Shown here: positions 54,927 to 64,000 of the stretch, piece after piece
Layout of the letters: the number at the start of each line of letters is the position of its first letter
How positions within the stretch are numbered: position 1 is the first letter of the stretch
Source: Macrolepiota albuminosa
Lineage: Eukaryota > Basidiomycota > Agaricomycetes > Agaricales > Agaricaceae
Length of the DNA stretch: 64,000 bases
NCBI GenBank assembly: GCA_027475525.1
Contig: JAMWFC010000054.1
Span: forward strand, 1,232,468 to 1,296,467
Reading direction: 5' to 3'
Made by a program: the position numbers and the translations under genes
The notes under the pieces: model-generated
The model's input: only the letters and a program-made list of their open reading frames with translations
Told to the model about the DNA's origin: nothing
The model's database searches: none

Positions 54927-55080
54927 AGTTGTTTCCCATGCTTCAGAGGCCCCAGAAGCATCCAACCTGGCATAGGGAATCCCTAGACTTGTTCTCTTTG
55001 GATAGTTGTTTCCCATGCTTCAGAGGCCCCAGAAGCATCCAACCTGGCATAGGGAATCCCTAGACTTGTTCTCTTTGGAT
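54927..55080. repeat. Perfect 77-bp tandem duplication inside LTR4
   Basis: Copies 54927-55003 and 55004-55080 are identical; single in the other LTR4 copies. Probable assembly join. Confidence 0.85.
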
Positions 55081-55201
55081 TTCCCTCTGCCAGATGAGTA
55101 GTTATTATGATATTGTCAGTATATACTCTAATACACTTTGGATTTCCCCCTGCCAGCTGTGTGACTGAGCCACAGCCTCTAGAGGTCACCCTTACAATCT
55201 C

Positions 55202-58200
55202 TTTGAAGCCAGTTTTAAACATTCATTTTAATCTCTATGCAAGGTGCCCTAAGGTTTTTCTTTTCTGTAAATCTCTGTTTATTAGTAAGTTGAGATGTGT
55301 CACACAAGTGCTTACTTGAAGTCTATTCTGAAGAAGGGAGTTGATATTCAAATAATGATACAAGTTCTGTGGATACATATTCAATAACCTTTGTGTATAT
55401 ATCAAAGATAATCAGCAATTTAATCTATATGAATGTCAAAGGAGCTATAAACAGCTTTATGATATAGTTCTATAAAGTGTTTAAGAGACTTAATAAATGT
55501 CTTGACACCAGCAGCTTGTTCTTCTATCCTTAGTAAAGATATGTTAATATGTTGCCACAGCTGACTTCCCTGGTCCATTTCTCTCTCTCTTGCATCAAGT
55601 CTTACACCTTTGTGTGGGATATGTATCATTATTGACCCACCTTTTATACTCTTCACATTCTTTTCTCAATCAGATGCCTCTGAAATTTGCTGAATATAGT
55701 TAGGTATCTATCTAGAGTCTGAAGCTTGACACAGGACATCACTATCTTGTAGTATTTCATACAGGTCCTATGTTTTATATAGGTCTGTCTCCATGCTTCA
55801 ATTAGTTCTCAATAGCTATCATACTGAATACCATTGAAGCAAAGACTTCAACTACTGGCATGATAGATTAGCATATTGCAAGAGAGAAGTTGAAATGTCT
55901 TAGGAAGGGCAAAAATATAGCTGATCTGAGCTATTCAGCCCTTCCACAAAAGTTTGTCAAGAACTTTATAAGCTCTGTAGAATATTTGGCATAAGTGCCT
56001 GAAATATACATGTTTTAGAAGTGTTTAAAAGTAGTCACAAGGAACCTACATTGTCAACTTCAAGTTTGCCACAGTTTGATATATAGGCATGCCAAAGCAT
56101 CCAGCAAAGGTAGCATCTTGTGTCTGAAGCTACATAGAAAAAAAGTCTGCTTGGTGCAAATAGTGGCATTACCACAAACATTAGTGGCCCTGTATGATGG
56201 AGTGTCTCTTGTTCATCATCAATCAATCAATTTATTTGTGAATCACAAGTTGATGACATATAGGCATTGTCTTCTTCTGTCATGTTGACTTGCTGAGGCC
56301 ATGTTGTCCTTTCTGTCATCTTTATTGTTATGCTTGCTCTTCTTACATAGAACATTGACTTGGGAGAGACATTTATTGAGTATGCACAACCCACAGAACA
56401 AATTGACACTTACTCAACTCAAATGACCCTCACCAACAAAATTGACAAGCAAGCTGATGCAGGAAAGCCAAACATTGTTAACATTGTTAGTCTCTTGATA
56501 GCACTTGAAAGGGCTTGCCTAGACCTCATACACAATCCCTATCTCAGGCCATTCATTATAGGAGAAGAAGAAGTCTGGATTAAGATTATCAACATTAAGT
56601 AAGTTGTGTCCAAAAACTGTGCAGCTAACTCTGTTGTGATGGTAATATTCAAAGCCAACAAAAAAAACCTGCTCACAATCAGTTTAAAATGAATGCACAA
56701 AGACACAAATATATACAACATAGTGCCCTGAATGTGCAGACAGGCCCTTGTGAGACACAAAGGCCTTGAAGTGGTATCTGCTGTCAAGAAATGCTAATAT
56801 ACAATTTTTTGCCTCAATTAACTGGCCAAGAGTTAGCCAATCACTCCATTGAATCAGGCATGAAGGAGAAACAAAAACCAAGAGGGGTAATGCCTGTTAA
56901 AAAAATGGAGAGGAAGAGTGTTATAGTTGGCATGAGATTTACCAATAGCCATCTTTGAGTGTCTGGTTAGAAAACATACTGATGTCCCATGAATTTGTAA
57001 CTACAATTTATATACATACAATATATTACATTCATTTCACATACTAATTGCCTGTTAATATCCATTAGTATGCTGCTAGACAAAATTAAACTATTATTTA
57101 TCTTTCAGCAGTCATTCCTCAATACAATCTTTTCATCTCCAGCATTCAGCTCTTTGGTCACTTGTACTTTGACATCTGTCAAAACTCAAGCATACTTTGA
57201 GAGATTAGTATAACATTTGAATCATTAGATCTTGTGAATACTTTGGGAATATCTTTGATATTTAATCTATCTTGTTGCACCACGTCCCTCATGTTGCTGG
57301 GCTTTTTTGACCACATGTGTGCCACAAAACCACTTTTTGAGGATTCATCCTACCTGTATCAGATGTATATATGTGTTCTTCTCTAAATGCAGAGAATATA
57401 ACATATCAAAAACTTGTCAAATGAACAAACTTACATGAATTTAGTCTCTTTTAGAGATTTCTAGGAGTAGAAGCTCTTGGTGCTGCATTTTTTGAGGGCA
57501 GGACAATTAAGTAAGACAGCATGTTATGATTCTGAGAACAAATCAAAAAGCAAAAGGAATTGTTATAAATATGTACTTATTCATGTTTACTTGGTTTATT
57601 AGTGGCATAAGGATATAAGTTTGAGGATTCTGAAAACAAATAAAAAAGCAAAATAAATAGTTATACAAATATGCACTTATTTGTATTTACTTGGATAGTT
57701 AGTAGCATAACAATGTAAGTTTGAGTAGAAAGTAAATTGATTTGAGAGAGTATGAAATAAAAAGGCTTCACTTTTCTGAGCACATGTGAGAGAAGATAAT
57801 CTTATACATATTGCTTTATCAACATATATTTTTTCAATATATAATATGCTTGCTACCTCATGCATTTTATATCAACCTCAAAACATAGTACATTTCCTCC
57901 AGCTCATTAAAGAAAACTACATCAGCCCCATGTTTCATGAAGATTCAAGGAGCTAAATCTAGCAACCTTTCATTCAATTTGATGTTAGGCTGACCAATAA
58001 AGAGAGGCATGTGACCCTTGGATGATGTTGGTCACATTCTGTTATGCTGTGCATCTGAAATCTAGTTCTACTTTTTAATTTGTTGCAAGATGGCCTGACA
58101 AGTTCATAAAACCATGTTCTGATCATGCAAGGGATTGTTGACAAATGAGAGCCACTTTATGTAGTAAGAGCACAATAGATAGTTAGTAGTTCCAGTGGTG
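55202..58200. other. AT-rich stretch without recognisable gene
   Basis: Short frames on both strands (for example 56360-56602 plus, 56539-56787 minus) overlap and lack motifs. An imperfect 98-bp duplication lies at 57531-57726 (unit start TCTGAGAACAAATC / TCTGAAAACAAAT); it is diverged, so it is unlike the 77-bp joins. This may be the flank of the DUF6589-type relic. Confidence 0.4.
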
Positions 58201-58244
58201 GTTTTAAAACCAGGCTTTGAAAAGAGCTAGTTTAAGTTCTTCTC

Positions 58245-59497
58245 CTATGTGTTGACTGATATAACTTTCCAGGCAACATCAGTAAAGATATTGGAGAGAA
58301 CAAGAGTTTTGTAAAGATTGTCTGTTATCTGCAGCCAATTTTCTGTTTTAATCATGATGTACAACTCCTTAGTGCTCCTGCAAGAATTCAGAGACTTGCA
58401 TATCAAATTTATGACAAACATGCAATAGACTTCCAAAAGAAAATTGTTAATGGTCTGTTGTGGAGAGAGGGTTTCAGTATCTTCAGCATCAGAGCCTTCA
58501 TCAACTTGGGCAGCTGGGAGCATCCAGCCTAGTGCACCAATATCAAAGATGTGTCAGGCTATGAAGGATCACTATATAATAACTGTGGGAGCCTAAACCT
58601 ATTGATTGAAAACTGCATTTTAGCAACTATGGCTTTGTCTATGAAGCCTGTTATGCTGTATTTTGCTTTGAGCTTCTCAATTGTTATGCAAAACCAGAAT
58701 TTTAGAGAGCCATCAAGCACAACAGGCCTCTTAAAACAAAAACAGAGAATATCAATTATCTGAATGTGCTAGAAGAAGACAATGCCATATGAGTTAAACA
58801 ATACTTCACCTGCATTTCTGGCATCTATAGCATGAAATTCATCATCATTTTCTTCCATGTCCTCCAAATCCTTGTCTCTGACTTCTCTATCCTCATCCAG
58901 AACAACATGTTGCTGTGGTAGCAGCCTGTGATAGGCAACAGTTTTGAGATTGGCATTGCTTGCTTTATGTATTAGAAGAGCAGAGTCTATGAGCTATTAA
59001 GCTGTGGGGCCATTCTCAGAACAAGTGTGCAGACTATTGACTAGTTATATACAGACTGCTGTTAATGTCAATGCTTGCACATGAACACAAAAGTTCAAAG
59101 ATCCAGCAACCTGCAGAGAGAGAGACCCTGACTAGCTCTTATGAGTGGAATGACCTAACAAGTTGTCAGTCAGGGATCTTTATGCACCAGATAGAATTAC
59201 AAACCACTATGAATGTCAGATTTGGTCTGCTTTGAACTCCAAGAACATGGTTCTGGCAAATTCCAAGGGAACATAAATTTCAGCATAAGTGTTGCATTTA
59301 TTTTGTATTCTTGCTTTGTTAAAAATAGTATATAGACCAGAGATTATAGCAGTTGAGTGCTGCAGTCCCATAGCCTCTTTAGCAGTTATATACTTAGCAT
59401 GATGATAGCCATTGCTGAGACATGTTACAGCTTTGTCACAGCTTTGTCTGTTGTGTACACATGGAAGGATTTTGCTTCCAACAGGCATTGTGCACAA
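58245..59497 (-). pseudogene. Relic resembling DUF6589-type genes
   Basis: The clearest part is 58985-58790 on the minus strand: TVAYHRLLPQQHVVLDEDRE, VRDKDLEDMEENDDEFHAID and ARNAGEVLFN. The acidic (E/D)VRDKxLEDxxExDxEF(x)xID(x)RNAG pattern is what I know from DUF6589 proteins, which are numerous and repeat-associated in Agaricomycetes. The open stretches at 59216-59497 (NKARIQNKCNTYAEIYVPLE) and 58245-58523 (acidic GSDAEDTETLS) lie on the same strand and could be its flanking parts. Many stops; function of the family unknown. Confidence 0.45.
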
Positions 59498-59649
59498 GGA
59501 CTAGGAACAACACAAAGCCACTGAGAGCAGTAAAATGACTTGAGTAATTACAAGTATTCTTTGAGAAATTTAACAATGTGATCTTCTCAGCATTGTAATT
59601 ATCAGAACTAGATGCTAGTGTTCTGCTGTTGTCTATTGGAGGCACTTAC

Positions 59650-60989
59650 TGCTAATCTCTATTGTCATATCTATATACCACTGACCAATGATGAAAGCAT
59701 CTATTATAGAGATGTGAGAGTCCAATAAAAATTTCCTCAGGTAATAATCAACAAACAAAATGTTCAGAATTCTAGTGGTACATTATTGTTTTGTACTACA
59801 AATAGTGTGCAGAATGAAGAATGTTGCAAACAATGCACAATCCTTACAAGAGAGACCACTGTCTATCATACAGCAGCAAATGTTGATTATAAGCTGAGGG
59901 GCAATCTCATCTGGTATGATCTTTATAGCCTATGCATATCTGCTATATGAAGTCTTTGCCCTAATAGCCTCTGTCTTGCATGTTGCTGACCACTCAGAAG
60001 CTATATGCTTTCTAAGTAATTTGACAATTGCAGAATAAAACCTATGATTATACCAAATTTTATGCTTGCATTCTGACAAGCAATATGGCTGGCAGCTTAT
60101 GGCACATTCAGGTAACTAGAGATGGGGAAAAAAAATATAGAGATAGTGGTGAGGCCCAAACCTCTCAAATTTGAAATTGGGAATTTTGTGCAACTCAACA
60201 TTACACTGTAAAAGCATTAGAGTGAACACTTTCCTCTCTTTGTGTAATTTATTATTTAATATATCTGTTCATGTACTTCCCAAGTCTGAGTCAATTTCTA
60301 ACAGGCCATGTGATATCTATTGTTTTACATTGTACTAACAACAAGATTAAAAATAGTAAATCAAATTATATATTGAATAGTATTTATTACAATAGTTGGA
60401 ATTGTTTATGCATTGACATCTGAAGACAATACAATGAAGCTGTCAATATAGATGAGAAACAGAAAAAACATGGTATATGAATTTGCACAGGCTGTAAATT
60501 AATATTTGATTAAAGAAGAGCAGTTAGAGAATTGAAGCAGAGACAGCAAAGCTAGGAACAGCAATCAATTAATATGACATGCACAAGAGATGTATGAGAA
60601 TAGCAAATAAAAAACTGGACAGGCAAACTAAAGATCTGCCATAGTGGTAATAGCTTCCAAACTTGGACAGTATAGTGTAAAAAATAGTTCAAGGCCTCAA
60701 AGTTATGAAAAGTTCTGAAACCTGACAATATTTATGCCAAGGACTACTTTCCAGCAGATCACAACTCTTAGTATCAAAAAAGAGTCCAGAATTGCAAAAA
60801 ACTCATTCAGTACAGTTTTATTTATGGTTGTCACAGAGGTTGCACATAGAGATATTGTAACAAATACAATATTAAGGAGTTATTCATCAGCAGATCACAT
60901 ATCAAAGGCCTTGAGAAGAAAGAAGACAAAGGTATCGTACCAAAGACTTAATTTACATCAGACCACCTGTCAAAATGCCTTGAACCAAT
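59650..60989. other. No gene seen
   Basis: AT-rich sequence with many stops. The frame 60734-60994 (plus) is Lys/Ser/Thr-rich and unsupported. Confidence 0.4.
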
Positions 60990-61228
60990 TGTAATCCTAG
61001 GATTACTACGTACAGTATATCTGCTATTTGCATCCACTCCTTTTGAGCTTCCAAGTTCCGATCCGTTCCTTTTTATACCTGTCCTCCGATTCCAGAGGAC
61101 ATTCCTTTTTCTTTTCCTAAGTCTACGATCTGGTCTACGTATGTACAACAGCCATCTCGCTCGAGAATATAGCGAGGTTCTATTGTCTGGCTTGGGTTCT
61201 GTGTTCTTAGTAAGGACACCATCCTACA
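60990..61228 (+). repeat. Candidate 5' LTR of a fourth gypsy element
   Basis: Starts TGTAATCCTAGGATTAC, a palindromic start, and ends CATCCTACA. It lies 30 bp before a frame beginning MSDQSSTLSSS (61263) that leads into gag. TTTTTATACC at 61069 may be the TATA box. No second copy is in the window, so the limits are inferred from TG...CA ends. Confidence 0.45.
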
Positions 61229-61659
61229 CTTTTTTGACAATACCTACCTCTCGCTATTGTCATGTCAGATCAATCATCGACCCTGAGTAGTTCACATCCC
61301 TGTACAACTATTCAAATGTGCCACAGGGGATAACACCAGAGCCCAAATGCCTAGCGGGTTTTCTTTTCTTCTTGTTTGAGAGCATATATTGAGGGGGGCA
61401 TGGACACGTCACCAGTTGTGTTATCACCAAGCTGCCTTGCTCATCAGCAGTATCAACAACTCGGGCAGCATGCAAAACTGCATGCATTCAGAAGGAGCTT
61501 TCTCCCTCCTTGTTGTTAACACCGATAACAGAGTATTCATCTGTGGCCAAAACGGAAAGTGTGCCATGAGACCCCAATAGCATACAAGCAACACCTTTTT
61601 GTTCTAGTCATAAGTGTGCAATTTCTTCTGACAGTTCTTCATTGCCATCCCCTGTTTGT

Positions 61660-62721
61660 AATAAAATGACATTGAATGTCAAGAATGGTCCAAAACAAGC
61701 TACAGTTGAGGATTGATACACAAAACCGCCGATATTGACGGAAGGAGATCTAACTCCAGAGGTAGTGAAGGACTACAAAACAGCCTGCTTGGATTTTTTC
61801 GACACAAAAGAGATCGAAGAAGAGGATCAAGTTTGTTGCTTACTCATGGAGATTAAAGATCACTGCATGAGGGATTGGATTGCAGGCCAATAAGACCATG
61901 TGGTGAAGCTTTTATTTAGTGCATTTATGAAGGAGATTCACTTGAAGTATTTGCCTACTGACTGGGAACTGAAAGTCCATATCTGTATTCTTTCTGCGAA
62001 CTTTAACCATAAGAAACAGACATTTTGGGATTTTGCTTCCTATTTACAAAAGCAGAACTCTTTGTTGTTGGGTACACCATCTCATTTTGAGCTGGAGAAG
62101 CTTTGTATACAAATCAAAGCAAAACTTGACTCTACCCTTTCTATTATTTATTTCGAACGCAAACTTGATGCAACGACAGATTTTCATGAGTGGCTGAACA
62201 ATATTCAACTCATCAATGATGGTTGCCGTCAATCAGAGAAGCGTGCAAGGGAGATTGCCAATGAAGTTTTCAGACAGTCGAAGAAGCTGCTTTTGAATTG
62301 CACCGAAGTAAATACCACAGGTGGAGGAGGTTTGTCTTCCATGATGAAAACTGACCGTCTGCCACCTCTATCAATTGAAGAAAAACAGCTCCTGTGGGAG
62401 AATAGTGGCTGTTTCCACTGTTGCCGCCCTTTTGTATCCTGCTGTACCAGTAACTGCACCAAATTGTTTCTGGACCCTGCAAAATATGTGATGTGGACGC
62501 AAGCGCGCATAGATGCGGTGAAGGCGTCTGGGGCACATGCTTCCAGATCCACCACAACCTCTACGTCTATGCCTGCTCCTGTTGCCGCCGTCTCATCCAC
62601 TGCTACTGTTGCTGCCATGTTACCCCAATTGCCAGAAATGACTGCACACATTGAAGACTTTGAGGATGATTTGGAGTCTGATGTGAGTGACATCCCATTG
62701 ACTTTACCACACCTGGTGTGA
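61660..62721 (+). pseudogene. Gypsy gag, disrupted
   Basis: Begins with PPILTEGDLTPEVVKDYKTA (61725) and DQVCCLLMEIKDHCMRDWIA (61828), the usual start of this gag family, then a stop before VVKLLFSAFMKEIHLKYLPT. From 61900 to 62721 the frame is open (273 codons). A Cys/His knuckle variant CFHCCRPFVSCCTSNC is at 62410, followed by Ser/Thr/Ala-rich linker and an acidic end. At least one in-frame stop (61891-61893) and upstream stops make it defective. Confidence 0.75.
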
Positions 62722-62745
62722 GAAGGCTCAATTAAAAGCCCGTGT

Positions 62746-63300
62746 TTGAACATCTCTCTGACTGTTTCAATGTTGCTTGATGATGGCTCACATATTGTTT
62801 TGATTGACAAAGGATTAGCCGCAAAATTGAAATTAAGAAAGTTCCGTTTACAGGAACCGCTTGCTGTGGATGTTGCCTTTTTGAAGGTGAATGGAAAGAA
62901 ACCAATTGCATTGTCATATTATTGTAAATTAGCTGTGACCTCATTGGACCATAGTTGGACATCTACGACAGTTTGGGCTGTAATTGCACTGAACTTGTGT
63001 TCCTCTGTAATTCTCAGACTACTGTTTTTAAAATTAAATAAAATAGTGATTGACCATGATGAATGTATTGCAATAGACAAGCAGGTCCAATATAATCTAC
63101 TGAATCCATCATTACTGAAAGAAAAACCAGCACAAAAATTTGTACCGATGCAAAAAAAGTTTAAACAGACCCTATATGATCAAAAACAGATGGCAAAAGA
63201 ATTGAAAGTTGTGTGTGCACTATGTTTAGAAAGAATGGAACATTTAGGGTTATTCGAAAAGGTGACAGAAGTAAATGTGGTGGCGGCAGTGCATAAATGA
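62746..63300 (+). CDS. Gypsy aspartic protease region
   Basis: 184 codons, contiguous after the gag stop. MLLDDGSHIVLIDKGLAAKL (62770) is the active-site region; the usual D-(S/T)-G reads D-D-G, a variant of the DHGS/DNGS forms seen in this gypsy branch. LNLCSSVILRLLFLKLNKIV (62990) corresponds to the ILGxxWL region but is degenerate. The tail runs toward RT, with a stop at 63298. Confidence 0.55.
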   Translation: MNISLTVSMLLDDGSHIVLIDKGLAAKLKLRKFRLQEPLAVDVAFLKVNGKKPIALSYYCKLAVTSLDHSWTSTTVWAVIALNLCSSVILRLLFLKLNKIVIDHDECIAIDKQVQYNLLNPSLLKEKPAQKFVPMQKKFKQTLYDQKQMAKELKVVCALCLERMEHLGLFEKVTEVNVVAAVHK

Positions 63301-64000
63301 ATTGAGGAGCTGGCTGCAGAGAAGATGCTGCTATCTTGGGATAACAAGATGAAAACTGAATTTAGGGACGTATTTGAGCCTATTGCCAACATGCAAGACT
63401 TACCTAGAGACGTGCTTGCGGAGATTCGGCTGAAAGAGGCAAATCAGACCATAAAAATGTGTTCATATCAGTGTCCACGGAAATATCAAGAGGCCTGGAA
63501 AACATTAATTGACAAACATTTATCTGCAGGGCAAATTCGTCCTTCGTCATCTCAATTTACATCACCTGCATTTTTGATACCAAAAGCGGATCTGACTGTG
63601 TTACCATGGTGGGTAAATGATTATTGGGCCTTAAATGCCATCACGGTGCCTGACAATCATCCTATTCCACAAGTAGAGGATATGCTCTATGACTGTGCAA
63701 AAGGAAAATATTTGCAGTCTTGGATTTGACAAATGCCTTTTTCCAGATGCCAATGCATCTGGAACACATGCATTTGACAGCTGTGGCAATGCCATATGGA
63801 TTGTATGAGTGGTTAGTAATGCCTATGGGGTTACAAAACGCACCTGCGATACAACAATGTCGAGTAACTGCTGCTCTCCACAAATACATCGGAAAATTCT
63901 GTCATGTGTACCTCGACAACATTGTAATATGGTCCGATTCACTGGAAGAACCCCACAAAAATGTGCGGCAAGTGTTACAAGTGCTCCGCAATGCTCAGAT
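63301..64000 (+). pseudogene. Gypsy reverse transcriptase, frameshifted, cut by the window end
   Basis: IRPSSSQFTSPAFLIPKADL (63535), WWVNDYWALNAITVPDNHPI (63608), then a frameshift near 63727. In the next frame LTNAFFQMPMHLEHMHLTAV (63727), GLYEWLVMPMGLQNAPAIQQ (63800) and VYLDNIVIWSDSLEE (63908). The catalytic YxDD has become YLDN (GAC GAC to GAC AAC by one G-to-A change). The element continues beyond base 64000. Confidence 0.8.

Larger units (their letters stand above)
53650..55196 (+). mobile_element. Solo LTR family 4 interrupted by a solo LTR5
   Basis: TGTCAGGGG at 53650 to CACCCTTACA at 55196. Flanks ATCCC (53645-53649) and ATCTC (55197-55201) are a target duplication with one change. 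Removing the nested LTR5 (53948-54915), its TTGT duplication and the extra 77 bp at 54927-55080 leaves about 500 bp, the family length. Confidence 0.8.

Noticed and set aside
1..64000. tRNA or rRNA genes
   Set aside because: Reading both strands I found no cloverleaf with intact A and B boxes and no rRNA-like sequence; a covariance-model search could still find a degenerate tRNA.

Overview
The window looks like a repeat-dense chromosome segment from an Agaricomycete (mushroom-forming basidiomycete). Reasons: the one host-type gene I can recognise is a DUF6535 plus ankyrin protein on the minus strand with short fungal introns, there is a relic of a DUF6589-type gene, and the retroelement families (Ty3/gypsy, Ty1/copia, Ngaro-type tyrosine-recombinase) are those usual in such genomes. 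No intact host gene is present. The species cannot be named from sequence alone.

Layout. 0-9 kb: AT-rich relics, a solo LTR (family 5), an amidase pseudogene (about 5.27-6.74 kb, plus) and tandem duplications. 9.1-11.8 kb: LTR family 4 remnants. 10.05-18.70 kb: an LTR element with 172-bp LTRs and CAAAA target duplications, which contains an Ngaro-like element with split direct repeats A1-[gag, RT/RNase H, tyrosine recombinase]-B1-A2-B2. 18.7-22.8 kb: a more GC-rich island holding the broken DUF6535/ankyrin gene. 22.82-36.41 kb: a gag-protease-only gypsy element (minus) with AACAG duplications, into which a young, nearly complete gypsy element (28.89-36.21 kb, plus) has inserted. 36.63-51.71 kb: a copia element (minus, CTAAT duplications) carrying a second copia element in its 3' LTR, a solo LTR4, a chromodomain gypsy fragment and an unidentified cysteine-rich segment. 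51.7-61 kb: AT-rich sequence with a 56-bp tandem array, a solo LTR4 split by a solo LTR5, and the DUF6589-type relic. 61-64 kb: the 5' half of another gypsy element running off the window.

Little here works together as a pathway; the value lies in the insertion history and a few shared signals. Three points stand out. (1) A palindrome with arms CCCTCAGTC / GACTGAGGG and a 10-12 nt spacer of changing sequence sits in every copia-type LTR family in the window. (2) Seven perfect tandem duplications all have a period of exactly 77 bp, which points to uncollapsed k-mer overlaps (k=77) in the assembly rather than biology. (3) Target-site duplications and LTR edges allow the nested stack to be read almost to the base, including a copia element whose 5' and 3' LTRs belong to different families. 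Most coding sequences carry stops, frameshifts or lost catalytic residues, several of them explainable as C-to-T / G-to-A changes.
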